64,000 nt of DNA from Pomacea canaliculata (Eukaryota; Mollusca; Gastropoda; Architaenioglossa; Ampullariidae). Below the pieces are notes generated by a model, which worked only from the letters and a program-made list of their open reading frames with translations, ran no database searches and was not told the DNA's origin. The stretch covers positions 28,918,449 to 28,982,448 of the forward strand of contig NC_037590.1 of the NCBI RefSeq assembly GCF_003073045.1, given 5' to 3'. Positions 11,013-25,200 of this stretch are shown here, in pieces. Within the stretch, counting starts at the first letter, position 1; each line of letters starts with the position of its first letter. The translations under genes and the position numbers were made by a program.

Positions 11013-13248
11013 TTCAGAGAAAATGAGAATAATATTTCACAAAACTGACGTTGCTGAAGAGTCAAGTAATCTGGCAGAAACTCAGGACCGGAGACTGAAG
11101 ATAAGCTGGTAGGAAAGACATCTGTCAGCTTTTCTCTTAAAAAAAAAAGTCTTCTACACTACACTCATCCAACACATACTGCTCAAAGAGGAGACAACCA
11201 TTTTCCACACGATCATCTTTAAAAATGATGTATTATGCTTTCAGTTTATAGGTTTCATACATGCGTAATGAAAGAGGTAAAAAAATATTTGGATAATTTT
11301 GGATACTTGGGAATGCAACTTCCTTTTATGCATTTTCACATTTTGTAAGATATTGCAGATGTGTAAAGAAGTCACAGACATAACATCCTACTGTGGTCTT
11401 ATTAAAAACCAAGTATAGCAGCAGATGCAAAATACAGGTTTGTCACCTTAAATGTTCCACTGATGACAAAGAAGCAAACACATACATATTTAATATGAAC
11501 AGATTTTTCTTTAAATTGATACATGGAAAGTATGGGCAGAATTAGACAGAACATACTTCGTTCATTAGCTTTGCATGTTGAAACTATTGAAATCTACAAA
11601 TTTTGTACTTTTTTTCCCAAGCATGAGTTTGTGAAATCGTGGCTGGAGTTCCTGTGGTTTAGGGATGACGCTCTAATGCGTATCATTATCATCATGTATA
11701 ACACTATAAGGCATCAGTAACTCGAAAAGACTTATACATAGTTCAGCCCATAGTTTTATTTATTTTAACAGATTTTCTGGGTCCAAAAGTTTTGATTAAT
11801 TTTACAAAAAAGTATTTTGTAGGGTTGTAATGAGTAAAGAAAATATAAAGAATTTTTATAAATGTTTTATTTATAGGATAACAAGTTTTAACTAAATAAA
11901 CTGTGATATGGTTAGATTTTCTTTGTGTGTTCTGTTTCCTAATATTACTAATTATTTACAATGCTCTCTTCTAGTCTTTTTCCTTAATCATTCTAAGCCA
12001 AATATAGCTTTTTCTTGTACAACTTTTCCCAAAAATGTTGTTGCACTTTCTTTCTTGGGTAAGGATCAATTTGCTGGAAAATAGACTGGGTCAGCAGTCA
12101 CAGGTTTACTTTGCTATTTGCATTAAAACATCTACATGGGTACTGAACATTAAAATTTTGCACTATATTTGATCATGTTTTTAAAAAAATGTTTGCCTAT
12201 CATTCTTCATAAAAAATAGCGTATAGACAATCTGTCTACAACCATCAAGAATGTGTCAAGTAATCATGCACATACCTCACAAGACCATTTTCCACTTTAT
12301 AGTCATGGGAACACATTTTGATATCTTTACACAATCTGTATTCATAGTGAATTACTCTTATGAGTCCAGATGCATTTGCACTGAATTTCTCTTTCACCCA
12401 CAAACTTTCCAGTGAAACTGGCACAAGCATTAAATAACCTAAATTCTAATACTTTAGACTGGCATTAAACTTGTCAACCCCTTTACGTCACCTGTGTTGA
12501 ATTTAAAACTGGTGTTTTTTACCTTATAAAAAGTGGACGATTAATAAACAAGTTCTAAAACACACGTACCCTTTTCGCTCATCACTTCAGTTATACCTTT
12601 GCCTTATTATTCACATTTCAAGCGTTAACTCATTCAATAGGAAAAAGTGACGCAATTGAGCTGTAGCTATGTAAACATTTACACTTGTAGGTGCAAACTG
12701 TATAGGAAGAATTAAAAGTTAATTTAAATGTCTTGAATTTTTTTTATCAAAAGCCATTGGAAAAAATACATATGGGCACAAAGTAAAATTTACAAGTCAA
12801 TAAATATTTGTTGTCATGAAACTGTTCACATAACTGCATTTTGCCAAAATGAACAACTAAGAACCTCGAGTCAGTCTTTGTACCTGAGAGCACAAGAAAG
12901 TCCGTCCTGGAAGATACCAGAGAGCTGATGGAAGGAAAAATGCTGTTCTACCTCGCCACAAGCCAAAGACATGATGAACTGCCAAAAAAAGTACTGAGCA
13001 GTGACAGTCAAACAACTGATGTTTTCTTCTGTTCTAGAAATTCTGTATTTCACAGAAAACTTGATGCAGCTGAGCACATCAACATGTCTCAAAAACCACC
13101 AAAACAAAATATGGAGCAGTGGCTGGTAAATAACCATGTTTTCCACTTTCTTGGACATTTAGTATTTTCCAGAAAACTTGACAGGGCTCAAGACATCTAG
13201 ACACGTCACTGCAATCGCTGTGTATTTGCCTTGCCCAAGAAATATGCC
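11013..13248. other. AT-rich intergenic region and 3' flank of the CEP112-like gene
   Basis: Very AT-rich, with no supported reading frame. The right-hand part probably holds the 3' untranslated region of the minus-strand CEP112-like gene, whose stop codon is at 13251-13249; its polyadenylation site was not pinned down. Open frames near 12.9-13.2 kb are shadows with no splice or domain support. Confidence 0.55.
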
Positions 13249-16200
13249 CTATACAGATGACTTGATTGGTGAGCTGGTACGAGAACCAAAGACTCCCAGT
13301 GGGTTTTTGAGTCGTATGTCAAGCTCCTCCTGCAGCATGGCAGCTCGCTGCTGCAATGAGTTCACCTGAGACTTGAGTGACATGATAATGTCTTCCAGTT
13401 CCTGCACATCATGCACACAACAGAGTGAGAATCAAAAGTTTTCTGTATGTTATACTCCATGAATCTGACAACTGATTTTCTATAAAATATTTATTTTAAA
13501 CATCAATATTTTATGTTATGAAAGTTTTGATCTATATATCTCTAGAAAAATAAGATTACAGACCTGCTTTAGCTCTGATGGCAAAAGTCCTTTCAACTTT
13601 TCTTCATGTTCAAATTTTATTCGTGTGATCTAGATCAAATAGTAAACAAATGATGGAACACAACAGCAGCAATCTGCTTAAAATACAGCTATTTAAAAGC
13701 AAATACAATTAGCAATCAAGGTTACAAGCAACATGCATTCAAGAAACCCTAACCCAAATGTCTCATAATATCAAGATGTTTTCAAAAATACTTTGAAATA
13801 AGCAAGAAATGTAATAACCATTCAAACTTTCTTCAAAAATTCTCTAAAAGAACTTACAAAACAAATAAATGTCACTTTTACCACTAAGCACCAAAATCTT
13901 GTTACCTTTTCCTCTTGTTCTGCCTCCATCCTTTGCATTTGTCGCTCCAGATTGTGGCATCGAGATCTCTGGGATTCCAGCTCATGCTGTAACATCTGTC
14001 AAGGCCAGAAGGTAATAAGACATCTACCAAAGATACGATTAACATAATTTTCAAAGAACCCAGTCATTGTAACCCGCCAAAAGATCTCAGCTGTAGGTCA
14101 ACGTCCGCTAAAGATTCCATATTTACAGCATGATGTCTAACACTCTGTCATGACAATTTTCCACCAAAAATTGAAAGCCTCTTTAAAAATGTGAACAAAT
14201 TCTTCATTACTGGTGTTCAGGTTACGAAAAAAAAAAGAGTCAAGAAACAAGGACAGTCTACAAGACAGCATACAAGTATACTTACTGTGAGATTACTGGA
14301 GTATTGTTTCTTCAAACTCATCTTCTCCTCTTCTAGCTGATTACGTACTTCCGAAACCTTTGAGTCTGCAGCATCTTTTACCCTGCGGAAAACAAATACT
14401 TATTTGAACAGATTTTGCTTCAAGCATAACCAGGTAACCTACCAACATAACACGTGCTCACTGATAGTGCTGAGACATGTCTTGTTCTCTCCATGTTTCT
14501 GATTTCTGTCCTCTGGACGACACAAACTTTGCTGACCACCGCTGCCAACCTATCAACCTTGAGCTAGCATCTAAGCCAGCCTCTATCACACAAGCAAACT
14601 GCTGTTTAACTGTTGTCATTTTCTTTATCTTATCATGCATAAAGGTTACAGGTTTAACAGTGTTAATTATATTGATAAAAATTTAGAATATTTCATACAC
14701 ACACAAAAAAAACTTAGTTCAACGCTGATTGATCCTTACCTCTTACTATCATCTCTGAGTTGTTTAATAGTTCCCTGCAGTTCAGCCATGGTCTGTAAAA
14801 ATAGAAAGTGCTTGTACTAAAACATCCAATGATCAGGTCACATATTATAAACAGATTACATACTGAAATGTACAAGTGTTTGTATTAGTATTATTATCTT
14901 TTATTTAAACCATTTAACATATCTAGAACATCCAACTCACAATAATGCAATTAATTAATTATATTTACAACTGAATGGTTGTAACCACACAGTTTGGCAT
15001 AACTCTAAGTAGTAACTCACCTCTGCAGATTTTTTTGCTCTTTCTGAATATTCTTTTTCAATGCTTTTTAACCTCTCATTTGTCTGAAATAAAAGTGTGA
15101 ATATTTTAGTAATAAATTATCTCACTCATTTGTGTTCATTCACATCCAGAAATGTGTCTAAAAGCAAGTAGCAATAGCAGACTATTGCAAAAAATTCTAC
15201 TCAAATTTTCTTTTATGTTAATGAATTTTATACCTTTTCTAAAAGTCGTTCTGTTTCACTGCTGTGCATTTTCTGCAACTCAAGACGTTGCTGTTCTGCA
15301 TCTGTTCTGCACCGTGCCAACTGAAAAAAAATGGTGCAAAATACATCTTAGTTGTCTCACCTTGTGTTGTCATGGTTCCTGATAAGTTCAGAAATAGGAA
15401 GCTTATTAACCCTACAGATTTGAAGAAACATCTGTGCTGGAGCACTTCACATTGTTCCTTGTTTCTGACAGACTAGTAAAACTGACCTCCACTTCATGGT
15501 CACGCTGCATCTTCTGCTTCTCCTCTTCCCTCAGCAGGCCAAGTTCCACCAGCTGCTGCTTGCGAAGCTGGTTGGCTTGAACAAGCTCCTCTTTTAGTTC
15601 TGACACTGTGCTTCCAGATCACTTATCATCTGCAAAGAGATGAAGCTGACAAACACTTGACTGTAAACAATTCAAACTGAACAGCCTTCTTAATTCCATG
15701 GTATCACACAACACTTTCTACAACCATAAATATGCATATCTGACTTCTTCACCTTGATGTCCTTCTCATGTCTCTCTCTGAAACGGAGCTCAAGAGCCTT
15801 TATCTCGCTCCTCTGAGTGTCATGCAATTCCTCCACATCACGGTCATGTTGCAAAGATGCTTGTTCTTTTTGCATATGCATCTCATGCAGCATCTGGGCT
15901 TTTTCATTCTCTAAATTCAGTTTCAGCTCTGTTATCTGGGGACAGGTGTAACATTACTTAAACACACTGGAAGAAACCAAGATAGATTTTATCCCTTTTC
16001 TAAAATGGCATTTGTTACTTAGGATGTAAATTTTAAATGAGATGAAACAAATTTCTTCTCTTTAAAGAATCATAAGAATGCAGCTAAAATTTTAAAGTTA
16101 AAATTAAAGTCAATTTTAACTCCATGCAAAAATTATAACAATTATGATTAATAAATATTTTGAGACTTCCTGGTGTACCATAGAACTGATGATCTCATAG

Positions 16201-19200
16201 CCTGATGCAAGTGTCTGTATTAAGTCACAAAGAGAGTGATTTTGCGGCAACTGAAGAACTTTCTATTTTCACCTCATGCTCATATTTGTGTTTCTGCTCT
16301 CCAGCTGTCGAGTCAAGTCCTGAGTTTGTTTCTCCCTCATTTGCTTTGACTTCTTCAAGTCTGCCTGCACTTGGTCGATCTACAACATGCATTTTCCAAT
16401 AATGCCTGAATAGACAGGATTTTAAATGCATGTTTGTGTATAAACTTTAAATTTTCGAAAATAACACTTAATCTTTTTACACACTGCAAAAATGCACATA
16501 TAAAACAACTACATTAAAAGATTACTAAGAATATTTGACTAGAGATAAACAATAGTAAAAATTAATGACCACATCGGACAAAACAACTGACACCCTGCTC
16601 TCTCTTCTCATCCCAAAACATAATACTAACCTGCTGCTTTGTTTCAGTATAGATGCGAGTCTGGTTCTTTTCAACTTGCAGTTTGAACTCCTCCAATGCT
16701 TTCTCTGCTTGCTGAAGCTGGCTTCGCCCAATCTCCTTCTGTTTCTGTACCTCAGCCTCCTTGTCCCTTGAATCAGCAAGAATATCATAATCTCTGTACA
16801 CACATTATCAATATAATTGGAATTTTAGACCATAGAACTACTAAGAGACATACAAAATATTACACACCTTCATATCACGTGCCGAATTTTGGGGAAAAAA
16901 TATGCCTTACTGTGGTGGAACACATTAATTTCCAAGAATAAACTCTAGATCATTCATTTTAAATATAAGCTTCTAGCTAAAAAAGTGTTGCATTAAATTA
17001 ATATAACCTCACATCGTTTTTTCAGCGTCTAAAGTACTGTAGGTATCATGGAATCGTCTAAAAAGAATCATTTAGTCTTAACCATGCCTCTTATTGCTGG
17101 GTTATGAGCAAAACATCAAGATATCTATGGAACTACTTCATGGCGATTTAGCCATGAATCTCTTTTAAAAGTAACAGAAAGATAACAATTTGTTAAACAA
17201 ATTGCTTGCATTATTCCAGAGAACTATAACCTACACATGATGATGGAATAAAATGACGCATCAATCTCACCAGCCTTCCCCACCAAAGTATGATGTACAT
17301 TGTATGACATCCAATATATATGAAAAGAATTTAAGTCATACAAAATTCAATCCAGTTCTTGACACAGCAAATGAAGATAAAACTTGAACAGTATGGATGG
17401 CACATTTACAGATATAATCAAATGACACGTACTGCAGTAATTGTTCCAGCCGTGTCATCTTCCTCTGCATTTCTTGTTCCAGTTGTTCCAATTCTTTTTT
17501 CATGCTCCGCACCTGCAAAAATCTTGCTGGTAAGCTGCATAAGGTTTTCTTGAAAATGGTTAACAGTAAAAGAGACATTTAAAGCACTTTTTGTAATCTG
17601 TGCTGGTAAAGTTGACAACAGTTACAGTAAGACATACTTCCCAGCAGTTTTAAACTGATTATTACCAAGTCCCCTACATTATTCAAGGACACTTGAATTT
17701 TATGCATCTGCAGACTGCTTACAAAGATGTTTGATAAAAAAGAAGCATGGCATCATCTAGTTCACAAAGTGTGTCTTCCTCCATTTATTCTATGTGGAAA
17801 ATTGTACATAGTATCATAAATGGCATATTCTTTGAATTTTCTTCAAGACCAATCCATCCATCTAAATATTTTATGACCAAAAAGTGGGTGTGACACAGTT
17901 TTCTCAAAGAAGACTAACCTGCTTGTCATGGAGATTTTCCAGGTGAAGCTTATCCTGTTGATGCACTTGTTCTGTTTCCTAGGATAATGCATCACCACGC
18001 TTAAAACAATGTGCATCCCTTTTTTTACCCTTTCTCCTCTGTACCTCCAATCTCACTCTCCTTTTCTCTCTCTTACACTCACTCTCTTACAGAGCAAAAT
18101 AAACTGATGACACTAAAGAATAGGATAAACAACTGTGCCAGAATAAAAGCTTTGTTAATTAGCTTGAACATTACAGTTAATACAGTTTCCTACCCTTATT
18201 TGGCGCTGCCTGTGTTCTTCAGCATCTTTCAAGGCTTTCTTCAGGTACTCCACCTGCTGCTCTAGGTCTGTAATGGTATCTACAGCCTGCATAGAAATAA
18301 TATCATGTCATGTTATTCACTTGTGGGCCTTGCTCTATTTAAGAAAAATTATTATACTTTCAATAGATAAATAAATCTGGAAAGAAGGAACGTAATGTTA
18401 ATTATTTTACTTTAATTAACATATCAAACTAAGTATGTCAGATTGGCCTGTTATGTATGTACCCCATGCACACTAACAGACACATAACCCCAGCATGAAT
18501 AAACAGTCTATGACTCTAGGAATGTGGGCATGAACAAAAAACGTCATACTGCCAGTAGGGCAAAAGCAGGTGAACTAAACTACATTACCTATCTGCTTAA
18601 CAGATGGGGAAATATAAAGATATAAGGTAAACCCAAAACAGATTTTAACTGAAAACTATTAAAAAGCGCTAGGCCTGACCTTGGATGCTGCTATGTTTTG
18701 CTCCTGCTTCAGGAATTCCAGGCTTGCCTCCGTCTTGTTACGCAGTCCTCGCATCTCCTGTTCACTGGCCTCCATCTGTTTCTTGAGTTCTCGATCAAGC
18801 TGGCCCATCCTGATACAGAAATAGACACAAATTTCATTCTACCCTCAGATTACAAATACATGAAGCCAGATCCCTTATATCACACCAGATCATTCAGCTG
18901 CCTCAGCTTTGGCCACTTGTGTTACTTTGTATTATATCCCATCTGCTGCTATACAGGAAAACCATCTATACATATTTGTACTGAATGATGTCAGACAATG
19001 CAACTCAAATTGCTTATCAAGAATTTTCTTTAAACAAATACTTATTTGGTATGAAAATGAGTAAGCCCAAATCTACAGAACTATTTTAACTGTTTTATTT
19101 TTACCTCTCATGTGCCCTCTCAAGGTCACAAGTGAGTTTTTCCACTGTGCTCTGTAACTCTACTTTTTCTTTTTCCAGTAAAGAACGTTGAGACAAAGTA

Positions 19201-22200
19201 CGATCTACCTCGCCTGTTAACTGTTGTACTCTCCCCTCAAGCTCTTTAATGATGGCAGTCTGAAAAATAAACCAAAGGAATAATGAAAACCTGGATATTT
19301 TAACATACATGAACTTCATCTTCACACCAGCTAAGAGTGAAATAGAAAGAAAAAAAACAGTATGATTATTTAGCAATTAAGATACTATGAAAGAAGAAAG
19401 AATGCCAAAAGCAATTTTATCAAATTTTATCAAGTCAGTGATGAGAATAGAATCAAAATTATCCCTAACAGTGGAGGAAGCTTGCTGACTGTATTCAGTT
19501 TCCATCCGCTGCAAACGAGAATTAGTATCATCCAGGATTTCTTGAATGTTGCGTGTGTGTAGCTTTTGCAGATCAAACTTTTGCTGTTCAAAGTCTGCTT
19601 CTAAATCATGCAGCTGAAACAAAAATGCACCTTTTGTTAAAATCTTAAACAGACAAAACAAAAACATAAATCAATAATGTTAATGGAAAATTAAAAAAAT
19701 GTTAATGGATTTTTAGAAATGCAAGGAAAGACTTACTGAATCATGGAGTTTATGCCTTCACATCAAAAATGGTCTTGTGCAAAGCACAAAGGTGCGTAAA
19801 TATAACAGTACATGTATCTCAAGATAAACAGGACATACCTTTTTCTCAAATTCACTGCGGCGTGTCTCAGCTGTGTCTTCCAACATCTTCTTAAGCTCAC
19901 CAATCTGCTTGTCTTTTGTTTCCCGAACCAGTGTGGTCTCCTTCACCAAAGTTTGTACTGGAATTACCACCACAACCTTCATCATCATGTTCAACATATC
20001 AACGTAAACACCACATCAAAAGTACATCTCTACATTTCATAACCACTGCCATTACCTTCATCACTTTCTCAACACTATCAACCATTACATAAAATATTAC
20101 AAGTAAAATTCAAAATAAAAGCCAAGTCTTCAAGTATCACTGCAGTACTGCACCCACTTTTTCTTTCCAGTTTGGTAATTATTTCCTCAAGTTCTTTGAT
20201 CTTGTTGCGATAATGACCTTTCACGTCCTCTATTTCAGAGTTTTTTCTGTCAAGGATCTGCATGGAAAGAACAACCTGTCATACATATAGACTGCACCAG
20301 CATTACATAGTAAGTTCATCAGATATTTGTTTCAAAGCTTATGTACCCCTGGACTTGCTGTAAAGTTAGGTAAATAAAATCACTATGTCTGGTACAGCCA
20401 TTAAAAAAAACGTTTTCTCTACAAACTATTATCATTCCATGCAATTACCTTCTGCACTGCTGCATCATGTTTCTGTTGCAGTTTAAGTTTTTCCTCATGG
20501 TATCTGGCCTCTATCATCTTTGTGCGTAAAGCAATCTAAAAACAAACCCACAAAAATAGTGCATGAGCTAATATCTTTCTCACCGTTTAAGGAAGTACTT
20601 CATTAAAATCTCCACTCTCTCACTACAAGAATTTAATAAAGAAAAGAAGCACACGCAACATCTATGATAAATTAGTAACTACTGTATAATGTGTGTGTTA
20701 ATATGTAACATGCAAAAGAAGTATCACCTCTTTGTCTTGAGGCTTGGCAAATGTAGTGTCGTCTAGAAAAACACCTGCAAAACATTGCAAGGGCAGTTAG
20801 TCCATCTGAATTACACCCTAGCATAACTGAACATTTGCACAGATGGACACACATGCATGCATGTAAATGGATGGACACAAACACACTATCTACCACTCCC
20901 CATCTCCCATCCTCTCTCTCACTGATGCACAGGTGCACACTGGTACAAGAACTGTTAAAAAAGTAACTGTGCATAACAAAACTACAACCATATACACAGC
21001 GGAACAGCAGGGGAACATACCTTTGGCAAGTGAAGCTCCTGCTGTAGAGTTGGAGACTCCAAACTGTTGTGTCATGTCAGCCTCTATGTGCTGCAAAAGT
21101 TTTAAAAAAATGGAAGAGATACTAATCAAAATCAGAAGTAATCATATATTTTCAGCTTTGTGTATCATTCACCTAGTTATCACCCACCTCCCTAAGAAAG
21201 GCTCTTTTGTCTATCAAATGACTACAATGACTGAAGTATTTAAAGGTATACTTGTAGATAAAAATAGTACATTTCCCACTAAATTCTTTCATAAAGTTCT
21301 ACAGAAATTTACTTATCATCTTCCCACAGAGGCTTCTACCACTACAAATGGTGCTTTCTTTTATTTCCTACAAAAAAATTGAATGCATTTGTAGCACTTT
21401 TTCAGCATTTTGCTGGCTTTTGACACTCTTACAAGCATGAAAATAAGTGGCTATCACTCTTTAACCAGTAATCCCTGCAGTTGATTTCATTTCATACTTT
21501 AATCCCTGACATGACCAAATACACAGTGCACCTCAATGTTGCTAATGGCACAGGGATTAGGCAGGACAAGAGGGCTCTCAGGCTTCTATTTACAGAAGTG
21601 AATGATACACAGTTATCACAATCATGACAGCAGCTCCCACATAAAATAAAATACAACCCATTTTGAATGTCTCCTCAGCAATGCACTATTGAAACATTTC
21701 AATGCTAAGAAAGCCGAGGTAGGACGTTGAAAGCAAAGATGTCATTAACCATGACCACCAGCTGAAAGCCAGCCACCAATGGAAGAAAGCAATGCACGCT
21801 TCACTGATCACTTTCACATGCTGGGTACATTCTCTTGGTCTGCTGGCATTCTGAACGGCTTTATTATCTTTCAGGTAAGATTAAATGCTTGTCAACAGTT
21901 CAGGTGAACCCCACTTCTAAAAGGAAATATCTATAGCATTTTCTACAAGATTATACCCACAGACTGTAATCCACATTTGCTTTTCAGAATATATCATACC
22001 CATACATTTTTTGGCACAGGCTAGGGTGGATGAATACAGAAAGGAGATTATGAAACTCAGTGAAAGAAAGATGTACTCACTGCTATCCATGTGATATTTT
22101 GTTGCTTTGATTGCTAGCTCCTTATGCCACATAAAATAAAAAATGTACATTTCCAAGCCAATATTAGATTTATCTTCAAGGTTTAAAAAGACTTACAGCA

Positions 22201-25200
22201 GAATATCCAGTGGATTGATGACGGTTCCCTCTGACTGGGGAGAGACCAGGGTCTTTGTCAATATTAATGCCCAAACTAGTATGTGGCCTGTACACCAAAT
22301 AAAAAGCCATCTATCAAATAAAAGAAACAACACTTGTAGAAATAAACAGATTTTTATGTTGAACTTCAAACACACCAGCTGAAAATGCATATGTATATCT
22401 TGCATAATCTAGATGATACACATGTGCATGTGTGAGAGAGTGTGAGAGTAAGTTTTGCCTTTGATACTTAGTAACCTTTTGTCAGATGAAGGTATTTCGC
22501 GGAATCAAAATATAAATAACCAATATATTTGGCACAGCCAAACTTGAACATATTGGTAGTTAGTAATTGCAGGTGTACAGAACATTGTCAGGCATTATCC
22601 ATTATCAGAATTTAAGCTATACTTTGATTTTCCTGAGTTGGTTCACAGCTGCTGGAAACATTGATCAGAAATAAATTTTTAATAATGGAAGAAAGATTCC
22701 CATTCCAAATACTGAACATCAGAACCATGTTTTACAGACTATCTAACTTAATTGCTTTAAAAATTAAAACACAGGTGATGATGAAGCATGCAGCAAGATC
22801 TCAAGCCAAGATCTGAGAGCTACTCCTGTTAAATAGTAACTGACAGAGAAAAAGCAGCATTAAACCTCTGGCGGGCACCATGTAGGGAGGAGCCAGCATG
22901 AGATACCCAGGTGGAGGTTGCTGCAGGGTTGCCTAAATCTTCCATGTGCCGAAAGAGGGAAGAGCCAGTAGATTCTGCAAGTTCTCCTTCAACCCAGTCT
23001 GGCAACTTCTCAATCTGACAAATGAAATAATAAACATATACAGGAGTCACAATAATGGAGGAGCAGTATTCCTGAAAACAAATAATGTTTAACTAGGTAG
23101 GACTTGCTTGCCAAATCATAACTTTTAGCTTTAGCTTTTGTTGGCCAGCTGTGACATCTGTCAACCAGATGTCTGTGTTGATCAAGTCAAATACTTCAGG
23201 GGTGTAATATTGAAAATATGAGATCTGCCTCCTTAAATTTCTGTCTTAAATTTAATTATCTTTAAAATATGAGTTAAGATCTCTGCAAAATTTCAAAACA
23301 TTCAGTGAACCCAGATAGTACAAAGACACTTACATCCTTGTGCTTCTCAGGGCCATCATCAAAATAAACTGACTGCAAGAATAAAAAACAAACAACAGTA
23401 AAAAAAAATTCAAATATAGTCTTAAAAACAATCCCATGCTACATTTCTTTCACATTTAAAATTGAGTTAATCTGTGTGACCTACTAAGTATATAGCTCAT
23501 TCATTGCCCTTATAATTTTTGAAATTTATAAAAATCTGGAATGTATGTATGTATCGTCATGAAAATAGATCTGTCTGAAAGTTCATAAAATCAAGTTTAT
23601 GTGTGTCATGTCTGTATGCAGATGAAAATACATAGGTCGGAAATGGTAGCGAGGAGTGGGTATCCACCTACAAATATGTGTGTTTCTTTAAATGACAACA
23701 TACTTCAAAATCTCAAGTACCAAAATATCTGCACTCAAAGAACTGAAAGCAATAGTGAAGCAATCAGAATGAAATATAACATCCACGCAATGATGGATAA
23801 CCAAAAATGCATATAAACCCCATATAATTGATCCAATCCTCAAAATACAACTGCAGTCCACAATGGATAAATCACATCAACAATTTCTTTTTCATGTTTG
23901 AGTCAAGGTAGGGAAAATGGTGAAAGTGCTGTTTCGTGATCTAAAGGTCAAATAATAATAATGGGGAGAAAAACCTAACAAACAGAAAGAGTCTGAAGAT
24001 GACAAGACAAAAAATTGGCACTCAACATCAGGAATTATCAAAAAGAAAAAAACCCAGCTGCCATGCAGAGAAACTGTTTCATGCAGTGATGTTTCTGATT
24101 AACTTGCCCCAAGCAGTGAATTTTCATGCTGGTGATACTGCATGAATGGCCCTTCACCACAAAACCCCACACGGTAACAACACCTACATTGCACAAACAT
24201 CCAGCTGCCCAGCTGGTGGCAGCCACACTGCATAAGCTGCTGTGTGTAATGTTCTTGGATAACCCTTGAGAGGGGTGTTGGAAAACTGGGCCACTGTTGT
24301 CCCTCCTGACTATTAGACTTGTGGATAAACTGTATTAATACTTTAGACATTTGATATATGTACATATGAAACAGTTATAAAATCTGTCAAATATGACATC
24401 TTTTCTATACTTACATCAATTCAAGAACAAAAACAAACTCACAAAAATGTATGTGCTAAAAGACTCATCTTTAATTTCTGTATTTTTCTTCTATTTTCTG
24501 CTTATTTTCTAGTTACATAATAATAATGAACATTTATATACTGCTTTTCCAATGAATTGCTCAAAGCGTTTTCCAGAAATGATATACAGAAGTAAACTAA
24601 ATCACCAACAACCATGCACCCATATTTGCAGACACGTACACTTCTACGACAGACATACTTGCTCATACGCAGAGTAAATACAGATGTTTTATGCATGCTC
24701 ATGTTCAGGACAGAGTTGCAGTGAGGTTGCTGTTCTGAAAAGATGCATTTTAAGTTTAGACTTAAAGGTGGTAAGAGATTCAGAAAGACATTGTGTTTCC
24801 TGAAAATGCAGAGGACAGACTTCAATAAGCTGTTTTACTATGAGAAGAAATCTATTGTTAGGGATCTCTTATTTTTATCAAAAAGATCAAGGCCTTATCT
24901 GTCACTGCAGTTTCCCTCCCCTCTCTAGACACAAAATAATCTTGTTTGCTGGCACTCTGCATTTTCCTTCAGAGGCCATCTCATCTGTTCATGTGAGGTA
25001 CTGACTTTAAGAATTTTCTGAAAAACTTACCATATACGAGGGCAAAGGTTGTAATGGTCCTCCTTCAGGCTTCCTGTCAAAAGGTCCTTGAATGTTGCCT
25101 CGTTTTAGCATGTGCAGCATTAACTTTGCATACATATTCCGATTTTTCCTGATACACAAGATACAAGAAATATGTTAGGTAAGGATGAAGGTAATAGTCT

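Noticed and set aside
20867-21382. 171-codon plus frame over the CEP112-like exon at 21021-21090
   Set aside because: Antisense shadow of exon and intron sequence, with no domain.
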